Source: Tetragonia tetragonoides
Lineage: Eukaryota > Streptophyta > Magnoliopsida > Caryophyllales > Aizoaceae
Assembly (NCBI GenBank): GCA_038025085.1
Contig: CM076153.1
Span: forward strand, 11,811,501-11,875,500
Reading direction: 5' to 3'
DNA length: 64,000 nt
The notes beneath the pieces are model-generated. The model did not search any database. It was not told the origin of the DNA and saw only the letters and a list, made by a program, of their open reading frames with translations. Shown in pieces: positions 22,166 to 33,968 of the stretch (position 1 is its first letter; each line of letters starts with the position of its first letter). The position numbers and the translations under genes were made by a program.

Positions 22166-24016
22166 ATGAGTGCACCACTTCAAACACACGAAGGAAATTC
22201 CACTTCTCGACCTCCTTTGTTCAATGGCGACCACTATAATTGGTGGAAGGCTGGTATGGAGATTTACATCAAAGCCGAAAACTACCAGCTATGGAGAATC
22301 ATTGCAAATGGTCCTCTTGTCATTCCCTCCATGATGAACACGGAAGGTGTCCTCATCCCAAAGCCGGAAGATCAATACGACGACATAGATCTTGGCAAAC
22401 TTGAAAAGAATGCCAAGGCCATCAAGATCTTGCATTGTGGTCTTGGTCCCATCGAATACAACCGCATAGCCGGATGTGATACCGCAAAGCAAATTTGGGA
22501 TGCTCTTATAGTAGCTCATGAAGGTACCAACCAAGTCAAGTAATCCCGCATTGAGATCTTGGTAAGAGATTATGAGCTTTTTTCAATGGATGACAAAGAG
22601 TCTATTAAAGACATGTTTACGCGCTTTACCAATGTAACAAATAAGCTCAAATCTCTTGGTAAAATCTTCACTTCCGAAGACCTTGTTCGAAAGATACTAC
22701 GTATCTTACCCTCCACTTGGGAGAACAAGGTGACGACTATACAAGAAGCCAAAAGAATGGACACCATGAGTGTAGACGAACTTATTGGGAACCTCCAAAC
22801 TCATGAGGTTCGTCTAAACTCAAAGTCCAAGGAGGAAATCAGGAAAGACAAGGGTCTTGCTCTCAACGTAGAAGACAATGAGGATCTTGAAGAGCTTGAG
22901 ATGGAGGACGACTATGCCTTACTCTCCAAAAGGCTTAGTTACCTCTATAACAAGTACAAATCTGGTAAGAAGAAAGGATCCCCATACAAAGAACGTGACT
23001 CCACTGGAAGAACAGATCAAGAGGTATTTTACTACAAATGCAAAAACCCCGGACACATCATGAAGAACTGTCCAGAGGAGGAACGCCCAAGGGAACAGAC
23101 CTTCAGGAAGGGTAAGGTCAGCAAAACAAGGGAAAAGTTCATGAACAACATGATTGCCGCTTGGGGCAACGAGGAAGATGGAGAAGAACCAGAGGAAGCC
23201 ACGGAGCAAGCTGAGCTAGCTCTCATGGCCAAAAGCGATTCGGACCACAACGAATCAATTGAGGTAAATGATAATCGCTTTATTGATAATTCCAATGGAA
23301 CTTCTTTAACTGAAATGCTAAGCATGATAAGTACCTTGGCTGAAGAATTTCAAGACGTTTGTGTTGAAAACAAAGAGTTGTCTATCGAGTTAACACAAGT
23401 CTTGCATGATAAGAAAATTCTTGAAAACAAGCATGCTATTCTTAAAGAACACTCCTCTTCTATGAACAGTATAATTGAAGGACTTCAACGTAACAACTCA
23501 GATTTAATGCATGAAATTGAAAGTCACAAAATCCGTGAGACTTGTGAAAATGCTATTAGATCTGAGGTTATGCATACATGATTTGAGTCCTTAAGATCTG
23601 ACTTAGAAGATGCTAGAATCATATCCTTGAATGAAAAGGTCAAGATCAAGAAACTTGAAGAGGAGTTAAGAATTGCCAAGGAAACCGAGGAAAGGAACAG
23701 TGTAAGGAACAATATGTGGAACAATGACAGTAAGGCAATGAAATGGCTGAATCAAAACCACAACAAAACTAAAAGCGGATTAGGGTTTGTTAGTAAGAAA
23801 AAACCTTGGAACCCTAGGTCTAAATACACTGACTTACCTGCTAATCGCTTATGTATGTTTTGTGGTGAGACCGGTCATTTGAGCATGACTTGTAAAGTCA
23901 AAGAAAATGCTATGAAAAAGAATGCTAAGGCTAAGTGGATCAAGAAAAGTGATTTGTCATCCACTTATCTTAAGGAGGAACCCAAATCTGTTTGGGTTCC
24001 TAAATCTAACCTCTGA
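22166..24016 (+). pseudogene. gag: Sirevirus gag (nucleocapsid polyprotein), broken
   Basis: The reading frame begins at an ATG 44 bases after the primer site (MSAPLQTHEGN...). It has the copia gag signature FNGDHYNWWKAGMEIY at residues 20-35. In-frame stops lie at 22541-22543 (TAA) and 23579-23581 (TGA); the frame itself is kept throughout. A zinc knuckle near 23035 reads YYKCKNPGHIMKNCP, so the first Cys is now Tyr. A second knuckle near 23855 (CMFCGETGHLSMTC) is intact. A long charged coiled-coil-like stretch lies between the two. Gag packages element RNA into virus-like particles in the cytoplasm. This copy could not make the whole protein. Confidence 0.85.
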
Positions 24017-24034
24017 TTGACTTTGTAGGCGTTG

Positions 24035-27000
24035 ATGGGAGAGAGCAACCAATCTTGGTACTTGGATAGTGGTTGCTCACGGTACATGACGGGAGATGAA
24101 TCAAATTTTCTTTCACTAACGGCCTTCAACAGTGGTAATGTGTCATTTGGTGATGGCAAAACAGGAAAAATCATTGGAGTTGGACGAATAGGATCATCAC
24201 CATCACATTCCATCGATAACGTGTTTTTGGTAAGAGGTTTAAAGCATAATCTTTTGAGCATTTCGCAACTATGTGATCATGGAAACAAAGTTGAATTTTC
24301 TTCCAATAGTTGCATGATAGTAAGTACCAAAAATGGAAAAGTTGTCTTGAAAGGGAAGCGAGACAAAAATGTTTACAAAGCTAATCTTTCATCTCTTCCC
24401 CATGTTGAAATGTCATGTCTAAGTGTCCTTGATGATGATGCATCTCTTTGGCATAAACGGTTGGGTCATGCTAGCTTATCCTTGATACAAAAGTTGTTGT
24501 CTCAAAACCTAGTTGTTGATCTTCCTTCAATTAAGTTTAAGAATGATAAAATTTGTGATGCATGTGCTAGAGGGAAACAAGTCAAATGCTCTTTTAAGTC
24601 GAAAAACTTGGTTAGCACCTCTAAACCACTTGAACTCATTCATATGGATTTGTGTGGACCTATGAGGGTAGTTAGTAGAGCGGGAAAAAGATATGTGCTT
24701 GTGATTGTTGATGATTACTCTCGCTTTACTTGGACCTTGTTTCTTACTTCAAAAGATGAGACATTTGAATTATTTGATGCATTCATAAAGAAAACTCAAA
24801 AGGCAACCGGGAATGAACTTGTAAGCATGAGATCCGACAATGGAACCGAATTTGATAATGCATCATTCATTGAATTTTGTGACACAAATGGTGTTGACCA
24901 TAACTTCTCGGCCCCTAGGACACCACAACAAAATGGTGTAGTTGAAAGGAAAAATAGGTCACTAGAAAATATTGCACGTACCATGTTGATTGCTAGTGGA
25001 CTTCCTAAGTACTTTTGGGCCGAAGCCGTGAACACGGCTTGCTACATCATTAATCGTTGCATGATTAGGCCATTTCTTAAAAAGACTCCCTATGAACTCT
25101 TCAAAGGGAGAAAACCATCCATTATGCATCTTCGTACTTTTGGTTGCAAATATTTTGTGCATAATAATGAAAAAAACCAACTTGGCAAATTCGATGCAAG
25201 ATGTGATGAAGCTGTTTTCCTTGGATACTCCTCACGTGGTAAAGCTTACAAAGTTTATAACAAACGAACCATGCTTGTTGAGGAAAGTGTTCATGTGATT
25301 TTTGATGAAACTAACGTTTTGGTTGAAAGTGATTTATTGGATGATGATTTTGAGATTGTTCTGGCAAGAAGCCATCTCGACTCTCCTAACTTGGAAGGTA
25401 CAGGAAAGGAACCACAAGATGAATACAAGCAATTTGATTCTCCTAAAGATGGGATGCCATCGATAGGGGGAAAAGCTTCTGATGGTACTGGTCCCTCGTC
25501 TGTTCCTCCCAGACACACTTCAAGTACAACCAACCAAGACGAAGGCTCAACTCACCCATTGAGTGTGAGACCTTGGAAGCACAGTGGATCACACCCCTTG
25601 GATCTGATAATTAGTGACTTCAACAAAGGAACCCAGACAAGGTCCTCAGTTTAAAACTTTTGTGCACACTTTGCATTCTTGTCCATCATTGAACCAAGGA
25701 ACCATCAAGAAGCCTTGCTCGATCCAGACCGGGTCACTGCTATGCAAGACGAACTGAATCAGTTCGAAAGAAGCAAGGTTTGGCATCTTGTGCCTCGTCC
25801 CTCAGACCGAATGATAATCGGAACAAAATGGGTGTTCCGAAACAAGCTTGATGAGCAAGGGACCGTAGTCAGGAACAAAGCCAGACTGGTGGTGAAAGGA
25901 TACAATCAAGAGGAAGGTATTGACTACGATGAAACTTTCGCACCTATTGCTAGGCTTGAGGCTATTTGCATTCTTATTGCTTTTGCTGCATTCATGGGTA
26001 TAACCCTCTATCAAATGGACGTCGAGAGTGCCTTCTTGAACGGTTATTTGAAAGAGCAAGTATTTGTTGATCAACCCCCCGGCTTTGAAATTCTTGAATT
26101 TGCAAATCATGTTTTTAAATTGGACAAGGCACTATACGGTTTGAAACAAGCTCCCCGAGCTTGGTACGAACGGTTGTACAAATTCTTAATGGAAAATGGC
26201 TTTCAAAGAGGAAAAATTGACAACACCTTGTTTCTTAAGGGAAAAGACAAACACTTGTTAATTGTGCAATTATATGTCGATGATATTATCTTTGGTGCTA
26301 CTAATGAGTGTTTGTGCAAAGAGTTTTCGAACCTAATGACGAATGAATTCGAAATGAGCATGATGGTTGAGTTCAACTTATTTTTGGGTTTGCAAATCAA
26401 GCAATCCAAAGAGGGAATTATGATTCACCAACAAAAGTACCTAAAGGAGCTTGTGAAGAAGTATGGGTTGGACAATGGCAAGTCCATGCATACACCAATG
26501 CCCACGGCTACTAAGCTCGACTTGGATGAAAATGGTAAGAAGGTTGACGAAAAGACCTACCGAGGTATGATCGGCTCTCTTCTTTACTTAACCGCAAGTA
26601 GACTTGATATTGTGTTTAGTGTAGGCTTATGTGCTAGATTCCAAACATGTCCTAGAGAATCTCACATGTTAGCCGTTAAGAGAATATTGAGATACTTGCA
26701 TGGTTATGATAACTTAGGTCTTTGGTATCCTAAGGGGACTTCTTTCAATATCATTGGCTATGCCGATGCGGATTATGCCGGCTATCTTGTAGATAGAAAA
26801 AGCACTTCCGGCATGGCTCACTTTCTTGGTTCTTGCTTGATTTCGTGGGGTTCTAAGAAACAAAACTCTATCGCCTTGTCAATGGCCGAGGCCGAATATG
26901 TGTCCGCTGCATCTTGTTGTGCTCAACTTCTTTGGATTAAGCAACAGTTAAATGATTTTGGTGTTGTGGTTGATTGCATTCCTATCTTTTGTGACAACAC

Positions 27001-27217
27001 TAGTGCCATTAATATTGCTAAAAATCCATGTCAACACAAGAGGACTAAACATATTGACATTAGGCATCATTTCCTGAGAAACAATGTTGAAAAAGGTCTT
27101 ATATCCATGAACTTTTGCAAAACGGAAGAACAAATTGCGGATATCTTCACTTAGGCACTCAGTTGGGAACAGTTTGAGAAAATCCGACTTGAACTTGGGT
27201 TGATAAAAATCAACTAA
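24035..27217 (+). pseudogene. pol: Sirevirus pol (protease, integrase, RT, RNase H), broken
   Basis: Pol stays in the same frame as gag; only TGA (24014) and TAG (24026) separate them. Order: protease WYLDSGCSRYMTGD at the N-terminus; GAG-pre-integrase zinc region (LWHKRLGH...CDACARGK); integrase core with IHMDLCGP, RSDNGTEF and GVVERKN, so the DDE triad is present; then reverse transcriptase with [19 protein letters not shown] and LYVDDIIFG; then RNase H with GYADADYAG and SMAEAEYV. Nonsense codons interrupt it at 25652-25654 and at 27152-27154, the latter 21 codons before the natural end at 27215-27217. No frameshift is needed over 3.2 kb. The enzymes would make and integrate element cDNA. 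Confidence 0.9.
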
Positions 27218-27822
27218 GTATTGGCATTAATTTTCCCCTGAAATAAATGAAATTGCTTTTGTGGAAATTAAATAGTGATCGTGATTGTTGAATTTATTGA
27301 GCAAAATCTGAATTTATTGTGCATGTCCATGTTTAAACTTTTTATGAAGTTTTGTTGCATAAGCTAAATAATTGTTTGAGACTCATCTTGGTTCATTGGA
27401 TATTGGTTAAATTCAGATTGCATAAGCTAAGCATTGGTGATTCACTTGACAATTGTGGGCCTCCCAAGTTGACCTCATATAAGCCAAAAATTCAAAAAGA
27501 AAGCCACATTTCACAAAAATCAATTAGCCCACTAAATCTTCTCATCACTCCTAATACCCATGTGACTCCTTGTCAAATATTTTGAGGGAAAATGCTTTAA
27601 CTGCTGGGCAATTGAATTCTCTCACTCCACCTCCACCTTTTTCGTTTCCCAAAGACGGCTCCCCTTTCCCCCGTAATACCATCATCATCTTCTCTCTCCT
27701 CCACCACTAATCAGTCACTTCCTTTCTCCTCTCCACACTCAACCGCCATCTTCACCCAACTCTCTCTCTCTCATAATTCACTTTCCTTACCTCTTTTCTC
27801 TCACAATGTTCTTCTCTTATTA
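27218..27822 (+). other. Spacer between pol and the envelope-like ORF
   Basis: This 600-base noncoding stretch separates the end of pol from ORF3. The second half is pyrimidine-rich (CTCTCTCTC at about 27760). I see no obvious splice acceptor that I would rely on. Confidence 0.5.
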
Positions 27823-30800
27823 GTGGTAACCACAAGATCATCAAGAACTTTCAAAACCATCTTCACTAATACTCCAGAAAATCCCATTGAAATTGGGCTT
27901 TCATCTTCTAGTTCCCAAAGCTCTTCAAACCCTCTTGAATTTCGGTCAAGATTGTTAGGAAATTTGGGGAAATCAGATGAGAAAGATTCAATGGTGAATG
28001 TGAACGAAATTGGTGAAGAAGCTCTACCACAAGACACTCCCATGATTTCCTCTCGAGATCTTCCACACCGAAAAGCCCAAAACCCTTTTGGAGCTTTTTG
28101 GTGAAATTCTCCAAGGCATGCAAAGCAAGCAAGCCTCCTCAAGTTCTCGGGATGACGCAAGCCATGCACCAAGTTTGGGGGAACAAGCCTCTTTTGATCT
28201 TAACGAGTCTTCAAAGGAAGAAAGTGAGGTATGTCACCAAGCAATTTCAAAATTTATGGGTGATGTATTCGAAGTTGGTGTTAATGTTGATTCTTTGAAG
28301 GCTAGAAATTTAACATTTCAACTTGGGAGTATTTGTGATACTTTTATGGCTAGTCATGATTTCGGTTTAATTGATAAATTGCTTGCAATGGTTGAAATAG
28401 AATAATCAAAAAAATGCTTGTTGATTGAGGATAGAGTTGTTGAGAATTTGGAGAAATCAAATGTGAAAAATCCTATTGTGTTTGAAAAAGAAGAAATTCA
28501 TGATTGTGATTTAGAGAATATGAATGTTTGTGATAAACTTGATGATTTGGTTGGAAGTCTTGATAAGGCAAAATCTAGGCTTACCAAAAAATTGAAAAGT
28601 GTTGATAGTTTGTTTGAGGAAAATGTGGTTGAAGTTTCGAATGAGAAGAATGAGAATGAAAGAAGGGATGTTGTTGAAGTGAGTCATTTGTGAATGAGAC
28701 ACCGGTTGGAAGCTTGGCCGAGAAAATGTTGAAGAAAAATTCTGAAAAACAAGAGAACATTTGTGTTGAGAAATTGAATGAGAAGGAAATTGGTGTGTTG
28801 GTCAAGGTAACTGAGAATGTTAGTGTTTGTTGCGTGAGAAACCTTGACAAGAAGTATGATCATAAGTCCATTTCTAAGAGCAAGATTCAAGAGCTTGTTA
28901 GCTCGGTTTGTAATGATGATGAGATAGCTGCTCTAGTGAATAGGATGGGTGAGAAAGAAAAAACAGAGAGAGGGAAAAAGGAGAGCCAAGAGGGAGATAA
29001 AAAGGAGAGACAAGAGGGAGAGAAAAATGAGAGTCCAATGAAGAAGAAAGGTTTAAGGATGAAAACGCGTGCAAATAGAATGAGTGTGAGTGTTGAAGAG
29101 GGCAAAGCTGAAGAAAGTTTGGGTATCACCAAGGAGATTGATGATACGGTTGAGGGTGTAAACTTCGTGTCTTCTCTTAATGGAAATAGTGGGGAAGATG
29201 ATATGGAGAAAAATGAAGCTCCACCAAGTGATGACCCTGTTCCCCCCACTGTTCCTGACAGTGTTCCCACTGCTGAAGACAGCGAAGAAGATGGAAGGCC
29301 ACTTAGATTCTTGAGCTCTAAGACCCGCAATGAGATCATGAACAGAAAGCCCAATGTCTCCAAGGAGACTGCCCTAGGCAGGAGACAAAGGGAGTTGATA
29401 AAGAAAATTGCGGCCACTTACTCCAAGAAGAAAGGGAAGCAAGTTCAAGAGCCCTTGCCTACGCCAACTACTCGCGTGACAAGGAGCAAAGCTTCTGGAT
29501 CTCCTATCCAGTTGACCTCGTTTCCTGATGAGAAAGAGCCCCCATCTACCCCAACCTCCACAAAGAAAACCCAAGCACCAAAGAAAGCCAATCCCAAGAA
29601 AAAACCAATCCCACAAAAGAAAATGTCCAAACTCACTGAAATCCTTGATAGCGAAGCCACTCTTACAAACTCACCTCCTCCGAAGCCAACAAAAGCCAAA
29701 AAGACTACCTCCTTCATTGATGATGATGATCTCGTGGACATGACCGAGCCTTGTCCTTCCATGGTTAAAACAGAAAACCCTCGCAAGAGGAAGAGCAATG
29801 CACCTACGGGTAGCTCAAGTTCAAGAAGGACGGAGAAAATGATGAAGCCCGAAGAGGTCATTGCACCATTAGGATATGCTAGAAGAGCGGCAGCGGGTAA
29901 AATTCTTGTGCCCTCTCTCTTAGCTAATCATGGTTGCAATGATTTTGTGGATGCTATTAAACATCAAGGTTGGTGGGAAGTCTTTACTAATAGGAGTTAT
30001 GAGTTTGCTAAGAAGGATTTGTTGGAATTCTTTGAGTCTTGTGAAGTTATTTCGGGTACGGTTTATGGGAGAATTGGTGAGCATGATATTGAGTTTGATG
30101 CGGCTTTGTTAGCGCAAGCTTTGGGTATTGAGAACAAAGGTTTTGAGGTTGAAGGTAGTGATGGATGGCCTTACCTTGGAGAGTCACACACCCCCTTGAC
30201 CATTTGCCAATGTATCACGGGTGATGGATCCTTAACCGGGTCGGTGAGGGTTCAAAAGAAGGATATGCTCCCTTTCTACAAATTGATGTTCTCTTTTGTC
30301 ATAAGGAACATTGTGCCTAAAGGAGAAAAGAGAGGAGATCCATCTTTACTTGAACTCACCATTACCTATCTAATCGGGCGTGGTGTGAAGCTCAATCTAC
30401 CCTTACTCATGATCAACCATATTCAACGCACTACAAGGAGTGAAGAGGTCAATCATATTCGACCTTATGGATTTCTGCTCACTAAGGTCCTGAAACATCT
30501 TGGTGTTCCTCTTCAGAACGTTCATGGAATGGCTTATTATGATGACTTTGAGAGTCGTACCTTGATCTCATGTGGGTACAATGCTATTCGTCAGCAACCA
30601 GAGGTTGGTCCTGCCTTCGGTCCTGTCTTTGGTCCTGCCTTTGGTCCTTCTGCACAAAATCTTCCAACATCATTTGCTCCGGTTCAAGTGCCTCCTCCTG
30701 CTACAACAACTGTACCAATTCCACCTCCTATGCCTGCTCCAGTCTCTTAGTCAGCCCCTGTGACTCTTGAGACAGGATCCAGCAGCTTGGCCGTCGATGA

Positions 30801-30945
30801 ACCCTCACGGGTTATTGCCCATGAACAAAGGGTTGATGCTATAGAGGCTCGGGTGGATAAGAAATTTGAGGAGCTTAAGGAGGATAATGACAAGAAGCAT
30901 ACAACCCTAATGAGCCTTCTCTCTCAGATCATCCCCAAGCCTTGA
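27823..30945 (+). pseudogene. Sirevirus envelope-like ORF3, Transposase_32-type domain
   Basis: The frame likely began at 27823, where GTG now stands in place of ATG (then VTTRSSRTFK). It is broken by shifts near 28090 and 28688, by stops at 28403-28405 and 30748-30750, and ends at 30943-30945, about 1,040 codons in all. Order: Ser-rich start; acidic and charged middle; Lys/Pro-rich basic region (about 29530-29800); a globular domain from WWEVFTNRSYEFAKKDL to LLMINHIQRTT that resembles the putative plant transposon protein domain (Transposase_32); a Pro/Phe/Gly repeat GPAFGPVFGPAFGP; a C-terminal coiled coil. I see no clear signal peptide or membrane anchor, so a true envelope role is doubtful. 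The function of these ORFs is unknown. Confidence 0.75.
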
Positions 30946-31472
30946 TCTTGTATCTCAGTTGGTGTCCCACAAACAATCTTTCCTTGCTTTTGGTTCTAAA
31001 CTCACAAACAATCTTTTGCGGTCACTTGGTCCTTGTTTTGTGACCACCATTGCATCATGCTTGCATTTTAATTGACCAATATCCTTGGATGCATTGATTT
31101 GAGCTATCTTACCTGCTTTAGTCTTCTTATGTGATAGTACCCAAGTGGTGCGGATATGCATGTGTTTGAAGTGATTGCTCATTATATTCATCATGATCAT
31201 TGCTATTTTGTGTGTGATGTTGCTTTTTGATGTGCCAAAAGGGGGAAGAATATGCTAGTGCTTATGTTGATCTATATTGACTAAGGTTGTTAGTCAAAGT
31301 TTTCTTGAATGTATTCATGACCGAGGCTTCAAGTGAAGAGAAGCCTTCTTGTTCGAGCTTTCATCTCTCTTGGAATGATGATCAAAGGTTGAGGTATATT
31401 CAATTATGGCATTTAAGCTTTCATGATTTTGGCATAAACATATCTAGTTTGTCATCATCAAAAAGGAGGAAT
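30946..31472 (+). other. 3' untranslated region with purine tracts
   Basis: The stretch has no ORF. An AAAAGGGGGAAGAA tract at 31237-31250 resembles the extra polypurine tracts of Sireviruses. The primary tract AAAAAGGAGGAA (31460-31471) lies next to the 3' LTR and would prime plus-strand DNA synthesis. Confidence 0.7.
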
Positions 31473-32597
31473 TGTTGGACCCTATGTGTTTTGATGATGA
31501 TTACAACTAAATATACTTATGCTAATTAAATTACTAAATGCCTTGAATTTAATTGTGATTAGTTCGCATATACCCAACAAGATGGAAAAGCTCAAAAGAC
31601 AAACTACATGCAACATGAAGAACAAGATAGAAGATTGGTATTTTCTACTTTAGATTCATGTAAAGTGTTGAGATTAATTTCATAGAGTTTGGAACAAGAG
31701 GAATTAAAATGGGCGAAATTAATTTGAGGGTAAAACTGAAAATAGAACCTGAGCTGGAACTTGGGTTTCAAAAATACTTAACTCTTAAGCAAAGGCCTCT
31801 AGCTCCCTCTATATAAGAGATGGGCTGAGGTTGTGGAAAACTTAAGAGAGGATATTCTGATTTTATCAAAACTCTTTTCACAAAAACCTCTCTTCACTTT
31901 GCTCTTAAATTACCCTCACATATCCAAAGTAAAAAAAGCCCAGAAACTGTTCCTCAATCAGTTCCTACTCTCATAAGTCTCAATACTTAGGAAATATTGT
32001 AACCTTACTTGCTTAGTCTAGAAGCACCAAAAAGGTTGTGTTACTTTACCCTTTCGAGAGAATTTGTAAGCTAGAGATAGCTTGTGTATTTGCTCAAAGC
32101 CGAGTGTTGGCTTGTGAGTATTGGAAACTTGTAGGGAAGTTGTAGGTTTGCTCATAGCCCGTTGTTGGTATGAGTCTTGGCAACTTGTACGGGAAGTTGT
32201 AGATCTTGGCAACTTGGAGAAAAGTTGCGCCTGCTCTTGGGGAATAGAGGCAGGTAAAACTTGGCAACTAAGGGTAGTTGTGGTTGTAGCAAGTTAGGAA
32301 TGGGCTTGTACAACGTTGGCTCGGAATACAACAAGGTGTTGTGAAATCCTACTAGAGAGAGTAGGTCGTGGTTTTACTCCCAGTTGAGCCCTGGGTGGTT
32401 TCCACATTAAAAACGTCTTGTGTCATTTAAGCTTTATTATTATCTTGCTTCCGCACTGAAACTCTGTCAGAAGGAACAACCATAGGACCTCAGTTTCCTT
32501 GGTTGGACCTTTACTTCATTAAGCGAAGATTAGACGAAAATTAGTGACACAATTCAACCCCCTCCCTTCTTGTGTATTAGGATCGTGCATTCTAACA
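31473..32597 (+). repeat. 3' LTR of the Sirevirus, internally deleted
   Basis: At 1125 bases it lacks about 365 bases present in the 5' LTR (20911-21275). The deletion lies in U3, upstream of the TATA box, and both old breakpoints carry CTTG, so it was probably a microhomology-mediated deletion after insertion. Confidence 0.88.
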
Positions 32598-32602
32598 ACA
32601 TG

Positions 32603-32961
32603 ACACGAAGGAAGCACACACAAGAATGACCGAGCTTGGGCTCGAGCTTGGATATTAAAAAGAAGCACAGTGGGGCACACTCAGGCACGACACGACATGA
32701 CACGGCGAAAATTTTAATATTATTTAAAAAAGCATGGCACTACACGCGCGACATGAGCACGGGCATGACTTGGCAAATGCCTCTCGGTTGCTAACTTGTT
32801 ATGGGTGGTGATATGTGTGACCTAGAGCTGGGCAAGTGGGCGGGTCAGCCCATTTATTAAGCGGGTCGGGTCAGGACAAATCTTAAGCGAGTCAGTGCGG
32901 GTCAACCCATTCTGACCCTTTTTTTTTGTTACCAAAAGCCTGTCTATTTTTGTTGTGATTG
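32603..32961. other. CACG-rich old repeat DNA
   Basis: Words such as GGCACGACACGACATGACACGG are spread over 32690-32790. GAGCTGGGCAAGTGGGCGGG at 32824 resembles the end of a hAT-type element, but its partner end is not present. No gene seen. Confidence 0.35.
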
Positions 32962-33968
32962 TGATAAACATGAATTTGTTGCATACTTTGCGATGATTTA
33001 TACCCCATATTGTCTGATTTAGTGTGTGTCCATAGTCTTTTGGCTTGAATTTTGTTTCTCTTGTTCCTCTTTACATTTTTGGTGTATTGTGTGCACATGT
33101 GCTCTTTCTAGACCCAATTCTCCAGAGATACAAGGACATTTATAAGATGAGAAGAATCAAGGACAAAGTTTGGACACCTCTTTGGTATTGTGTTCATAAA
33201 GTCTTCATATGAGCTCCAAATCAAGTGATTCAAAGTGCTGCGGAAAACTAACAAACAGAGCTACAACTTTCATGTTTTACAATTTTGCAAATTCAGAGAG
33301 AAAGTATGTCAAATAGGCGTTTGAAGATGAAAACGGGCTGCAGGGGCGTTTTCTCCAGAAAAATGCCCCCCAGCCCCCTCTGGCCAGCTGCCAGCTTTCC
33401 AAAAAAACGGCCTCTTCAGAAAAACGGTCACCTTGTTTTTCTGGAGGGGGGGGGGGGGGGGGGGTTTCTGGGGCTTTTTGGTCCCGAGCTCCTCCGCTTA
33501 TAAATAGCCTCTTTTCTTATTTTTTCGAGATATCGGATCTTAGCCTAATTTTCTAGGGTTCTTGAACAAATACTCTCAAATAGTGAGATTAGGGTATTTA
33601 ATGAACTTAAATCTTGGTTATTTCTTATTAATCTTCTCTTTAATCCTTAGCACTTGGTTGTAAGTTTTCTCTCTCCTCTCTCTTTCTATGAATACTTGCA
33701 ATTTTAAATCTTTGTTGAATATTATGGGTATTGTCATTATGAAATTTATTTTGCTTAATCTCATGATGTTTATTGGCTAATCTCTCTTATTAGAGTTGGG
33801 GTTAGCCCAACTATGGTGATTTGATGCTTGGATGATGTGAATATATTGTGATTTAATGGGTTATTGTGCATTTAGCTTTGTGAACTCCAAGTGTTTGATA
33901 AAATGTCTAAGTGAGAACTTGGCTTATCTTTTGTGTAATTAATTTAAAACCGAAAGGGGGTAAGGCAA
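32962..33968 (+). repeat. Athila-type LTR fragment, plus orientation
   Basis: It begins TGATAAACATGAATTTG, as Athila LTRs begin TGATAAGCACTC. From about 33650 to 33968 it matches the reverse complement of the LTR of element A (34450-34780), including GAGTTGGGGTTAGCCCAACTA and AAACCGAAAGGGGG. It is cut at 33968, where A was inserted (TSD GGCAA expected). It also contains a G19 run at 33446-33464. The rest lies beyond the nested insertions, outside the window. Confidence 0.65.

Larger units (their letters stand above)
20621..32597 (+). mobile_element. Sirevirus-type Ty1/copia retrotransposon
   Basis: This 11,977-base element has LTRs 20621-22107 and 31473-32597, both TGTTGGACC...TCTAACA, and the 5-base duplication ACATG at 20616-20620 and 32598-32602. 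The primer site is TGGTATCAAAGC and the polypurine tract lies directly before the 3' LTR. Gene order is gag, protease, integrase, reverse transcriptase, RNase H, then a long extra ORF. Copia order plus an envelope-like third ORF and a second purine tract upstream is the Sirevirus plan. About 28 differences between the LTRs over 1.1 kb, counted by eye, and many stops show it is old and dead. Confidence 0.92.
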
